Positions 16,371 to 24,129 of a DNA stretch of 64,000 nucleotides are shown here, piece by piece. The first letter of the stretch is position 1, and each line of letters opens with the position of its first letter. This DNA comes from Viridibacterium sediminicola (GTDB taxonomy: Bacteria; Pseudomonadota; Gammaproteobacteria; Burkholderiales; Rhodocyclaceae). A program made the translations under genes and the position numbers. The stretch lies in assembly GCF_039631295.1 (NCBI RefSeq), contig NZ_JBDIVE010000006.1, positions 181,553 through 245,552 on the forward strand, written 5' to 3'. A model generated the notes under the pieces. It did not search any database. It was not told the origin of the DNA and saw nothing but the letters and a program-made list of their open reading frames with translations.

Positions 16371-18296
16371 TTACTTGGCGTCCTTCACCTCGGTGAATTC
16401 GGCATCGACCACGTTGTCATCGGCCGGCTTGCTGGCGCCAGCAGCGGCAGCTTGGGCACCGTCGCCAGCGTTCTGCGCGTACATCGCTTCACCCAGCTTT
16501 TGCGAGACGGTGGCCAGCGCTTGCGCCTTGGCTTCGATCTCGGCCTTGTCATTGCTCTTGAGCACCTCTTCGGTTTCCTTGAGCGCGGTTTCGATCTTGG
16601 CCTTCTCGTCGGCAGCGATCTTGTCGCCGTGTTCGGTGAGCGCCTTCTTCGTCGTGTGCACCAGGGCTTCGGCTTGGTTGCGCGCGTCGATCAGTTCCTT
16701 CTGGCGCTTGTCTTCCTCGGCATGCGCAGCGGCATCGTTCACCATCTTCTGGATCTCGTCTTCCGACAGACCGGAGTTGGCCTTGATGGTGATCTTGTTT
16801 TCCTTGCCGGTCGCCTTGTCAGCGGCCTTCACGTGCAGGATGCCGTTGGCGTCCACGTCGAAGGAGACTTCGATCTGCGGCGTGCCACGCGGTGCCGGCG
16901 GGATGCCTTCGAGGTTGAACTCACCGAGCATTTTGTTGCCAGCGGCCATTTCGCGCTCACCTTGATAGACCTTGATGGTCACTGCCGGCTGGTTGTCGTC
17001 CGCGGTCGAGAACACTTGCGAGTGCTTGGTCGGGATCGTGGTGTTGCGCTTGATCATCGGCGTCATCACGCCACCCAGGGTTTCGATGCCAAGGGTCAGC
17101 GGCGAGACGTCGAGCAGCAGCACGTCCTTCACGTCGCCTTGCAGCACGCCACCTTGCACAGCGGCGCCGACGGCAACGGCTTCGTCAGGGTTCACGTCCT
17201 TGCGCGGCTCCTTGCCGAAGAATTCTTTGACCTTCTCCTGCACCTTGGGCATGCGCGTCTGGCCGCCAACGAGGATCACGTCGTCGATGTCCGACACCGA
17301 CAGGCCGGCGTCCTTGATGGCCTTGCGGCAGGGCTCGATGGTGGCGTTGACCAGCTCGTCAACCAGCGACTCGAACTTGGCGCGCGTGATCTTCATGGTC
17401 AAATGCACCGGAGCGCCGTTGGCCATGGTGATGTAGGGCTCGTTGATTTCGGTTTGCTGACCCGAGGAGAGCTCGATCTTGGCGCGTTCAGCCGCTGCCT
17501 TGATACGTTGCAGGGCGATGGCGTCCTTCGAGAGGTCCACGCCGTTGATCTTCTTGAACTCTTCGACGATGTGGTCGATCAGGCGTTGGTCGAAGTCTTC
17601 ACCACCGAGGAAGGTGTCGCCATTGGTGGCCAGCACTTCGAATTGCTTGTCGCCATCCACATCGGCAATTTCGATGATGGAGATGTCGAAGGTGCCGCCG
17701 CCGAGGTCGAACACGGCGATCTTCTGGTCCTTCTTGCCAACCTTGTCGAGGCCGAAAGCCAGTGCCGCCGCGGTCGGCTCGTTGATGATGCGCTTGACGT
17801 CCAGACCGGCGATGCGGCCGGCATCCTTGGTCGCTTGACGCTGGCTGTCGTTGAAGTAAGCCGGCACGGTGATGACCGCTTCGGTGACTTCTTCACCGAG
17901 GTAGTCTTCAGCGGTCTTCTTCATCTTGCGCAGCACTTCGGCGGAGATTTGCGGCGGCGCCATCTTCTTGCCGCGCACTTCAACCCAGGCGTCGCCGTTG
18001 TCGGCCTTGCTGATGGTGTAGGGCATCAGGTTGATGTCCTTCTGCACTTCCTTCTCTTCGAAGCGGCGGCCGATCAGGCGCTTGACGGCGTACAGCGTGT
18101 TCTTGGCATTGGTCACGGCCTGACGCTTGGCCGGTGCGCCGCAGAGGATCTCGCCATCTTCCATGTACGCGATGATGGAGGGCGTGGTGCGCGCACCTTC
18201 CGAATTCTCGATGACCTTGGGCACGCCGCCTTCCATGATGGCGACACAGCTGTTGGTGGTACCGAGGTCAATCCCGATGATCTTTGCCATTTTCAA
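16371..18296 (-). CDS. dnaK: Chaperone protein DnaK (Hsp70)
   Basis: This 641-aa Hsp70 has the N-terminal ATPase with IGIDLGTTNSCVAIM, the second signature IAVFDLGGGTFDISI near residue 195, the third signature VILVGGQTRMPKVQ near residue 335, a substrate-binding domain from about residue 395 and a helical lid. The C-terminus is rich in Ala and acidic residues, as in other proteobacteria, though it ends VKDAK. It has its own sigma-32 promoter in the gap after grpE. Confidence 0.98.
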   Translation of the reverse strand: MKMAKIIGIDLGTTNSCVAIMEGGVPKVIENSEGARTTPSIIAYMEDGEILCGAPAKRQAVTNAKNTLYAVKRLIGRRFEEKEVQKDINLMPYTISKADNGDAWVEVRGKKMAPPQISAEVLRKMKKTAEDYLGEEVTEAVITVPAYFNDSQRQATKDAGRIAGLDVKRIINEPTAAALAFGLDKVGKKDQKIAVFDLGGGTFDISIIEIADVDGDKQFEVLATNGDTFLGGEDFDQRLIDHIVEEFKKINGVDLSKDAIALQRIKAAAERAKIELSSGQQTEINEPYITMANGAPVHLTMKITRAKFESLVDELVNATIEPCRKAIKDAGLSVSDIDDVILVGGQTRMPKVQEKVKEFFGKEPRKDVNPDEAVAVGAAVQGGVLQGDVKDVLLLDVSPLTLGIETLGGVMTPMIKRNTTIPTKHSQVFSTADDNQPAVTIKVYQGEREMAAGNKMLGEFNLEGIPPAPRGTPQIEVSFDVDANGILHVKAADKATGKENKITIKANSGLSEDEIQKMVNDAAAHAEEDKRQKELIDARNQAEALVHTTKKALTEHGDKIAADEKAKIETALKETEEVLKSNDKAEIEAKAQALATVSQKLGEAMYAQNAGDGAQAAAAGASKPADDNVVDAEFTEVKDAK

Positions 18297-18356
18297 AACT
18301 CCTAGATTTTTTGTGGCGCAACGCGGTCGCGCCCTGATTCATACCTGTAACGCAAG

Positions 18357-18381
18357 TAGGGGTGTTTGGCGGAATTTCAAG
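18357..18381 (-). promoter_or_regulatory. Sigma-32 (heat-shock) promoter of dnaK
   Basis: On the minus strand CTTGAA (18376-18381) and CCCCTA (18357-18362) are separated by 13 bp, matching the RpoH consensus CTTGAA-N13-15-CCCCAT. It lies between grpE and dnaK, about 60 bp before the dnaK start, so dnaK-dnaJ can be transcribed independently of grpE. Confidence 0.82.
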
Positions 18382-18398
18382 TTCCCGCTGCCGCGCTT

Positions 18399-18965
18399 TT
18401 ATGCAGCGCTGCCGTTGGACACAGCCACCAGGGCCGGACGCAGCACGCGGCCTTCAAGCGTGTAACCCTTCTGGAACACCTGGACCACGGTATTGGCAGG
18501 CTGCTCCGAAGGAATCGAGCTGATCGCCTGGTGCTTGTGCGGATCGAACTTCTCGCCTTGCGGATTCACTTCTTGCAGGCCGCTCTTGTCGAAGGCCTTG
18601 CCCAGGTTGCGCAGGGTCAGTTCGACACCTTCGCGCAGCGCTTCAGGCGTGGCGCCCTCGACCGACAGGGTTTGCTCCAGGCCGTCCTTGACGACCAGCA
18701 GCTCAGCGGCGAACTTTTCAATGGCGAATTTGGCGGCCTTGCTGACGTCTTCAGCGGCGCGGCGACGCACGTTCTCGGTCTCGGCCTTGGCACGCAGCCA
18801 GGCATCGTGGTGTTCCTGCGCTTGCAATTCGAGCTGACGGAGTTGCGCTTCAAGGCCGGGGAGGCTGTCCGTGTGAGATTCTGTGCTGTTGGCTGCCACG
18901 TCAGCACCCTCGGGGGCGCCATCTGTCGGTTCTTGCGGGCTAGCCGAATCCTGTACGTCCTGCAT
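18399..18965 (-). CDS. grpE: Nucleotide exchange factor GrpE
   Basis: This 188-aa partner releases ADP from DnaK. It has an acidic, disordered N-terminus (about 1-35), the long dimerising helix (about 38-95, with ELQAQEHHDAWLRAKAETEN), and the C-terminal beta domain ending with VFQKGYTLEGRVLRPALVAV. It opens the grpE-dnaK-dnaJ series and is preceded by a sigma-32 promoter. Confidence 0.97.
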   Translation of the reverse strand: MQDVQDSASPQEPTDGAPEGADVAANSTESHTDSLPGLEAQLRQLELQAQEHHDAWLRAKAETENVRRRAAEDVSKAAKFAIEKFAAELLVVKDGLEQTLSVEGATPEALREGVELTLRNLGKAFDKSGLQEVNPQGEKFDPHKHQAISSIPSEQPANTVVQVFQKGYTLEGRVLRPALVAVSNGSAA

Positions 18966-18999
18966 GAAGTATCCTCGAAAAAGTAGTCAGGACCTGACA

Positions 19000-19025
19000 G
19001 TGGGGTCGGGCACAAGGATTTCAAG
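19000..19025 (-). promoter_or_regulatory. Sigma-32 (heat-shock) promoter of grpE
   Basis: On the minus strand CTTGAA (19020-19025) and CCCCAC (19000-19005) are spaced by 14 bp, close to the RpoH consensus. The -10 element lies about 35 bp before the grpE ATG. The same intergenic region carries the start of the divergent kinase gene. Confidence 0.85.
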
Positions 19026-19147
19026 TGAATCTGAGACATTTTTTGTCAATCTTCGTACAAAGTACGGATTACACTGCAATCGAAGCCTGAAAAACGTTTC
19101 AATACGCAGTCCTAGCTGTTCGCACCGTCCCCAGATACACATATTCC

Positions 19148-20506
19148 ATGGCCACAACCCCAGAGAAGATTGGCAAATACCGCATCTTGCGCGAGCTGGG
19201 CAAGGGCGCGACGGCGACCGTGTATCTGGCCGAGAACCCGTTCTACCCGGAGCCGGTTGCGCTCAAGCTGATCTCCTTTCGCGACAAGAACAAGGACGAG
19301 GCCAAGTGGAACCGCCGCCTGCTCAAACTGCTGCGCGCGGAAGAGGGCGTCGCACGCAAGCTCGATCACCCCAACATCATCAAGATCTTCGAAGCGGTGA
19401 TCGAGGAAGAGCAGGCCTATATCGTGATGGAGTACTTCGGCGGCAAGTCGCTGGAGGAATACTGTAGCTTCGACAAGATGCTGCCGCTGCATCGCACGGT
19501 GAGCATTGTCTTCAAGTGCTGCATGGCGCTCGATTACGCGTACAAGCAAGGCATCATCCACCGCGACATCAAACCGGCCAACATCCTCATCGACGAGCAC
19601 GACAACGTGAAGATCACGGACTTCGGCCTGGCGATGAACGTGAACAAAAAGAGCGACCAGGACTCGACCTTCATCATGGGCGTCGGCTCGCCGGCCTATA
19701 TGTCGCCCGAGCAGATCAAGAGCTATCCACTCAACCAGAAGACCGATCTGTACTCGCTGGGCATCGTGCTGTTTCACCTGCTCACTGGGCGCTTGCCGTA
19801 CCGCGCCAAGAATCCGGCCCAGCTGGTCTACAAGATCATCAACACCGATCCGCCCTCGGCCAGCCAGCTCAATCCCGAAGTGCCGGAGGCGATGGACGGG
19901 GTGATCCGCAAGGCGCTCGAAAAGGATCTCTACTCGCGCTACAAGAATGGCGCCGAGTTCGCCAAGGACCTCACCGCGGTGCGCTACAAGATTCTCGACG
20001 AGAACATGCGCACGCATGACGCGTCCCGATTCGCCGCCGTACGCAAACTCAGCTTCTTTACCGAGTTCGACGATGTCGAGATCTGGGAAGTGGTGCGCTT
20101 TGCGGTCTGGCGCATGGTCGATCCGCTGACCCAGCTGATGCGTGAAGGCAGCGATGACCAGCGTTTTGGCATTGTCCTCGAAGGTGAAGTCGAGTTATCC
20201 ATCGCCGGGCGCGTGGTGTCTACGCTGGGGGCGGGCGAATCCTTCGGCGAAACCGCGTATCTGGACGAAGTCGAACACCGCCAGCATGCGAGCGTGGTGA
20301 CTCTGAGCCTGACGCGCTATCTCGAAATCTCGCCGGCCGCCTTGTCACTGGCCTCCGAAGAATGCATGGAGCACTTCCGCCAGCGCCTCATTTCCACTGT
20401 GGCGCGTCGCCTTGCGCGAGCCGAGGCGCAGATCGCCGCCAGTGGCGTTGCCGCAACACGGCCGACCAATGTCACCTCGATCGGCCTGCAGCTGATCGAC
20501 ACCTGA
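19148..20506 (+). CDS. Ser/Thr protein kinase with C-terminal cyclic-nucleotide-binding-type domain
   Basis: This 452-aa cytoplasmic protein has a complete Hanks-type kinase at residues 11-275: Gly loop GKGATATVYLAE, Lys in ALKLI, catalytic loop HRDIKPANIL, DFG magnesium loop and SPEQ in the activation segment. From about residue 300 to 430 it carries a cNMP-binding/CRP-like beta roll (EGSDDQRFGIVLEGEVELSIAGR split by short loops; GAGESFGETAYLDE). No membrane segment or PASTA domain is present, so the input is probably intracellular. It is divergent from grpE. Whether cAMP or another ligand binds is unknown. Confidence 0.85.
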   Translation: MATTPEKIGKYRILRELGKGATATVYLAENPFYPEPVALKLISFRDKNKDEAKWNRRLLKLLRAEEGVARKLDHPNIIKIFEAVIEEEQAYIVMEYFGGKSLEEYCSFDKMLPLHRTVSIVFKCCMALDYAYKQGIIHRDIKPANILIDEHDNVKITDFGLAMNVNKKSDQDSTFIMGVGSPAYMSPEQIKSYPLNQKTDLYSLGIVLFHLLTGRLPYRAKNPAQLVYKIINTDPPSASQLNPEVPEAMDGVIRKALEKDLYSRYKNGAEFAKDLTAVRYKILDENMRTHDASRFAAVRKLSFFTEFDDVEIWEVVRFAVWRMVDPLTQLMREGSDDQRFGIVLEGEVELSIAGRVVSTLGAGESFGETAYLDEVEHRQHASVVTLSLTRYLEISPAALSLASEECMEHFRQRLISTVARRLARAEAQIAASGVAATRPTNVTSIGLQLIDT

Positions 20507-20645
20507 AGCGCACCGCGCAAATCCGTCCGTAGCGTTTTTTCTGCCTTTGGTGCAATGCCTGAACCGAAGCGCTAAAGTTTTGCCAGGCACTGCCGAAAAT
20601 CCTCAAATCGCCGCCATAACCCTCGAAAGCATCTGGAGGAACGAC

Positions 20646-21170
20646 GTGAGCAGAGGCAGTGTTTACGGAATCAGCCGTGTGGATAATGAAGTCAGCCGTA
20701 CCCATGGCTGGTTGGTCACTATCCAGCGTCGCGGCGTCATCCATCGCAAGCATTTCTCCGACGGAGTACACGGAGGAAAGCAGAAGTCTTTTGCTGCGGC
20801 CAAGACCTATCGCGATGAAGTCATCACCAAAAACCCACCCTTCTCGATGCGCGAGTACTCAAACATCGTCAAGAAGAACAATCGTTCCGGCGTGGTGGGC
20901 GTATGTCGTTATTGCGCTTCGGAAACGCGTGATTTGCCCGAAGACAAGCAGCGCTGGTTCTGGGTCGCATCCTGGCCCTTGCCGGACGGGCGTCGCAAAC
21001 GGGTCAAGTTCTCGGTCAAGAAGTACGGCGAAGAGGGCGCTTTCAAGATGGCACTGAAAGCCCGCAAAGATGCACTGCGCGGTCTCGACGGCGCTTTCGA
21101 TCCGGGTGCCGTGCGCCGCAAGCCCGCACGCCGCAAGACCGAATCGAGCGAGCTACGCAAAGCCGCCTGA
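20646..21170 (+). CDS. Small protein with tandem AP2/ERF-like domains
   Basis: From GTG 20646 (GGAGG 6 nt upstream) the protein has 174 residues. Residues about 81-146 resemble an AP2/ERF DNA-binding domain: SGVVGV, then an insert containing two Cys, then RWFWVASWPLPDGRRKRVKF and an A-rich helix ending in ALKARKDAL. Residues 8-62 look like a second, more diverged copy (GWLVTIQRRG, KQKSFAAAKTYRDEVI). In bacteria AP2 domains are mostly found in homing endonucleases, but no nuclease domain is visible here, and the C-terminus is a basic tail. A DNA-binding role is inferred. The TTG-initiated longer frame to 20547 lacks a ribosome-binding site. Confidence 0.65.
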   Translation: MSRGSVYGISRVDNEVSRTHGWLVTIQRRGVIHRKHFSDGVHGGKQKSFAAAKTYRDEVITKNPPFSMREYSNIVKKNNRSGVVGVCRYCASETRDLPEDKQRWFWVASWPLPDGRRKRVKFSVKKYGEEGAFKMALKARKDALRGLDGAFDPGAVRRKPARRKTESSELRKAA

Positions 21171-21185
21171 TTGCCGCCGCTCAAC

Positions 21186-21224
21186 AGAAAGCCGCTTACC
21201 CCGCAGGGTCAGCGGCTTTTCTGC
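21186..21224 (+). terminator. Rho-independent terminator after the AP2-domain gene
   Basis: An 11-bp stem (21186-21196 with 21211-21221) with a 14-nt loop and a TTTTCT tract on the plus strand. It ends 16 bp before the moeB-like start, insulating that gene. Confidence 0.75.
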
Positions 21225-21239
21225 TTGTAGAATTGGCCT

Positions 21240-21989
21240 ATGAACGATGAACAGCTGCTGCGCTACTCCCGCCACATTCTTCTGCCCGAGCTCGATGTAG
21301 AGGGGCAACAAGCCATTCTTGACAGCCGTGTCCTGATCGTCGGCGCCGGCGGCCTGGGTTCGCCCGCTGCGATGTATCTCGCTTCGGCCGGCGTCGGCAC
21401 GATCATCCTGGCCGACGGCGACACCGTGGATCTGACCAATCTGCAGCGCCAGATCCTGCATCGCAATGATTCAGTCGGCCGCTTCAAGGCCGAATCCGGC
21501 CGAGATACCCTGGCGACGCTCAACCCCGAGATCATCACCATCGCCTTGCCACAGCGACTGGAAGGCGCACTGCTCGACGCCCACATCAGCGAGGCCGACG
21601 TGGTGCTCGACTGTTGCGACAACTTCGCCACCCGCCACGCCATCAACCGCGCCTGCGTCAAACATCGCAAACCCCTGGTATCCGGCGCAGCCGTGCGTTT
21701 TGATGGACAGCTCAGCGTCTTCGATCTGCGCCAGGACAGCAATCCCTGCTACCACTGCCTGTTCCCCGATGGTGAAGATGTCGAGGAAACGCGCTGCGCA
21801 GTGATGGGCATCTTCGCGCCGCTGACCGGCATCGTCGGCAGTCTGCAAGCGGCCGAAGCGCTCAAGCTCATCGCCGGCTGCGGCGAGCCCCTGATCGGCA
21901 AGCTGCTGCTGATCAATGCACTGGACGTGAGCCTGCGCACGATGCGTTACGGCAAGGATGGCGGCTGTACGGTGTGCGGCAACGCCTGA
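21240..21989 (+). CDS. moeB: MoeB/ThiF-family adenylyltransferase
   Basis: This 249-aa enzyme adenylates the C-terminal Gly of a ubiquitin-like sulfur carrier (MoaD for molybdopterin or ThiS for thiazole). It shows RYSRHILLPELD at the N-terminus, the nucleotide-binding GAGGLGSPAAMYLA (residues 36-49), the Arg of DLTNLQRQ, and two zinc-binding CxxC pairs (CYHC near residue 172 and CTVC near the C-terminus). No rhodanese domain is attached. MoeB and ThiF cannot be reliably separated by sequence alone; no other molybdopterin or thiamine gene is in the window. Confidence 0.85.
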   Translation: MNDEQLLRYSRHILLPELDVEGQQAILDSRVLIVGAGGLGSPAAMYLASAGVGTIILADGDTVDLTNLQRQILHRNDSVGRFKAESGRDTLATLNPEIITIALPQRLEGALLDAHISEADVVLDCCDNFATRHAINRACVKHRKPLVSGAAVRFDGQLSVFDLRQDSNPCYHCLFPDGEDVEETRCAVMGIFAPLTGIVGSLQAAEALKLIAGCGEPLIGKLLLINALDVSLRTMRYGKDGGCTVCGNA

Positions 21990-21990
21990 T

Positions 21991-22332
21991 TCAGCTGCGC
22001 AAGTGCGTCCACACCATCAGCAAAATCGCCGCACAAATCAGCCAGGCCAGGGTGGCGAGCAGCAAGGTGGCGGTGAGGCTCATGCGTGTGCATAGCAGAT
22101 ACACCGCCAGCAGATAAGCGCCGTAAGGCAGCAGGGAGCACAGGCCGAATAGCGCGGTGACTTGCAGGTCGGCGGCGGAGCGTTCGCTGCCGACGATGTA
22201 GTGAGCGATCAGCGCGAAGGTCGGGAACAGCGGCACCAGGCCGGCGATGAAGAAATTCGAGGTGCGCGAGAGCACGGCGATCAGCATCACCGCGGCAGCG
22301 CCGAGCGTGGATTTGAACAGCAGGGCGAGCAT
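21991..22332 (-). CDS. GlpM-family small membrane protein
   Basis: This 113-aa protein has four hydrophobic segments (about residues 5-22, 27-45, 60-80 and 88-108) and the GlpM-family core GLVPLFPTFALIAHYIVGSE. Function is not established for the family. It starts 3 bp after the ribD stop and is probably co-transcribed with it. Its stop lies next to that of the convergent moeB-like gene with no terminator visible between them. Confidence 0.75.
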   Translation of the reverse strand: MLALLFKSTLGAAAVMLIAVLSRTSNFFIAGLVPLFPTFALIAHYIVGSERSAADLQVTALFGLCSLLPYGAYLLAVYLLCTRMSLTATLLLATLAWLICAAILLMVWTHLRS

Positions 22333-22335
22333 GAC

Positions 22336-23424
22336 TCAGGCGCGCCGCAGCATCAGGCGCAGGTCAGTGCCGAACAGGCGCTGATCCTCGATCTGCCAGC
22401 GCGATGCCTCGGCCAGATGCGGGAGCGCCGGGAAGTCGAGCATGGCGCGTGCGCTGGGGCCGAGAAGGGTTGGCGCGAGATAGACCAGCAATTCGTCGGC
22501 GCAGCCCGCGCTGAGTAAGGCGCCATTGAGGATGGCGCCGGCTTCGACATGCACTTCATTGAAGTTACGCTTGGCGAGCGCTGCCACCAGCGCCTGCAGA
22601 TCGACGCGGCCCTCATGTGCCGGCAGCACCAGAATCTCGGCCCCCGCCGCCAGCAGTGGCGCATGCTGCTTGGCGTCCTGCACCGTGGTCGCGATCAGGC
22701 AGCCGGGCGTGCGCAGAATGGCGGCGCCGGGAGGCATGCGCAGCTGGCTGTCGACGATCACCTTGGTCGGCTGGCGCGGCGTTTCAACGGCGCGCACATT
22801 GAGTAGGGGATCGTCGGCGAGCACGGTGCCGATGCCGGTCAGGATGGCGCAGCTGCGCGCGCGCCAGTGGTGGCCATCGGCGCGCGCCGCTTCGCCGGTG
22901 ATCCACTGGCTTTCACCATTGGCCAGCGCGGTGCGGCCATCGAGACTGGCGGCGATTTTCAGGCGCAGCAGCGGGCGCCCTTGGGTCATGCGCTGGACGA
23001 AACCGCGATTGAGGGCCAGCGCTTCGTCAGCCAAGAGATTCTCGGTGACGCCGATGCCGGCCGCAGCGATGCGCGCCAGACCTTGGCCCGCCACCAGCGG
23101 ATTGGGGTCGGACATGGCGCTGACCACATGGCCGACGCCGGCGCGGATCAGCGCATCGCAGCAGGGCGGGGTGCGGCCGAAATGCGCGCAGGGCTCCAGG
23201 GTCACATAGACCGTTGCGCCGGCGACCGAATGGCCGCGTGCAGCGGCGTCGTTGAGGGCCTGGATCTCGGCGTGGTTCTGACCGGCGGGCTGGGTCCAGC
23301 CCTCGCCGATGATTTCGCCGGCGGCATTGACGATGACGCAGCCCACGCGAGGATTGGGGCTGGTGGTATATAGCCCGCGCTCGGCCAGTTGCAGGGCGCG
23401 GCGCATGAAGTCTGGCTTGATCAT
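22336..23424 (-). CDS. ribD: Riboflavin biosynthesis bifunctional deaminase/reductase RibD
   Basis: This 362-aa enzyme performs two early steps of riboflavin synthesis. The N-terminal deaminase (1-145) carries the zinc site HAEIQAL and PCAHFGRTPPC; the C-terminal NADPH-dependent reductase (150-360) includes the LKIAASLDGRTA motif. It lies downstream of nrdR in the same direction with a 61-bp gap, an arrangement common in proteobacteria. Confidence 0.95.
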   Translation of the reverse strand: MIKPDFMRRALQLAERGLYTTSPNPRVGCVIVNAAGEIIGEGWTQPAGQNHAEIQALNDAAARGHSVAGATVYVTLEPCAHFGRTPPCCDALIRAGVGHVVSAMSDPNPLVAGQGLARIAAAGIGVTENLLADEALALNRGFVQRMTQGRPLLRLKIAASLDGRTALANGESQWITGEAARADGHHWRARSCAILTGIGTVLADDPLLNVRAVETPRQPTKVIVDSQLRMPPGAAILRTPGCLIATTVQDAKQHAPLLAAGAEILVLPAHEGRVDLQALVAALAKRNFNEVHVEAGAILNGALLSAGCADELLVYLAPTLLGPSARAMLDFPALPHLAEASRWQIEDQRLFGTDLRLMLRRA

Positions 23425-23485
23425 GGGGAAGCTGGCGGGCGCTTGCGGCGCGCTACGTTAAATGGCTGTCGGGTGGCGGCTGGCT

Positions 23486-23977
23486 TCAGCTCTTGCGCGT
23501 GCGCGGCTTGGCGATGGCTTGCTTGGCATGCGGCGCCAGTTCGCGCAGCACTTCGGCGAACTCCTCGGTGTCTTCGAAGTTGCGATAGACCGAGGCAAAG
23601 CGGATGTAGGCGATCTTGTCGAGGCGCTTCAATTCGCGCATCACCGCTTCGCCGACCTTGTCGGAAGGCACTTCGCGTTCGCCCAGGGCGAGCAGGCGGC
23701 TTTCGATGCGTTCGATGGCCAGATCGACGCTCTCGGCCGTAACCGGCCGCTTGCGCAGCGCCAGCTTCATGCTGGCGAGCACTTTTTCGCGATCGAACTC
23801 GGTACGGCTGCCGTTTTTCTTGACGATCTGCGGGAGCTTGAGCTCGATGCGTTCGTAGGTGGTAAAGCGTTTGTCGCACTCTCCGCAACGGCGACGGCGA
23901 CGGATGATGTCGCCTTCGTCGTTTTCACGCGTATCCGTCACTTGCGTGGAGGGCGCGTTGCAGAAAGGGCATTTCAT
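23486..23977 (-). CDS. nrdR: Transcriptional repressor NrdR
   Basis: This 163-aa repressor of ribonucleotide reductase genes has the N-terminal zinc ribbon (CPFC near residue 3 and CGECDKRF near residue 31) and the ATP-cone domain (about residues 46-140). It begins with the family-typical MKCPFC. It lies downstream of glyA, the usual betaproteobacterial neighbour. No NrdR box is expected at its own promoter and none was found. Confidence 0.96.
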   Translation of the reverse strand: MKCPFCNAPSTQVTDTRENDEGDIIRRRRRCGECDKRFTTYERIELKLPQIVKKNGSRTEFDREKVLASMKLALRKRPVTAESVDLAIERIESRLLALGEREVPSDKVGEAVMRELKRLDKIAYIRFASVYRNFEDTEEFAEVLRELAPHAKQAIAKPRTRKS

Positions 23978-23997
23978 GGCTTGATCGCCATGAGGGT

Positions 23998-24120
23998 AAG
24001 GCGTGAGGCGTGAGGCGAGAGGCGCAAAAGCGCTCGCTCGCTGCTGTGCGGCATCGTATCGAGTGAAACGGATGGCGCGTCGCTGGTTTTACTCCTCACA
24101 CCTCACTCCTTTCTACTCAC
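23998..24120. repeat. Imperfect GTGAGG-type repeat flanking the nrdR-glyA gap
   Basis: The plus strand holds a run of GGCGTGAGGCGTGAGGCGAGAG-like units at 24000-24023 and a pyrimidine-rich run with TCCTCACACCTCAC at about 24093-24106, which is close to its reverse complement. The copies could pair over about 70 nt. The 152-bp gap otherwise holds no gene. Confidence 0.45.
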
Positions 24121-24129
24121 TGCAAGATA

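Noticed and set aside
16320..18305. 661-codon plus-strand frame opposite dnaK
   Set aside because: Long antisense frames are common opposite GC-rich genes; dnaK is certain, and this one has no family features.
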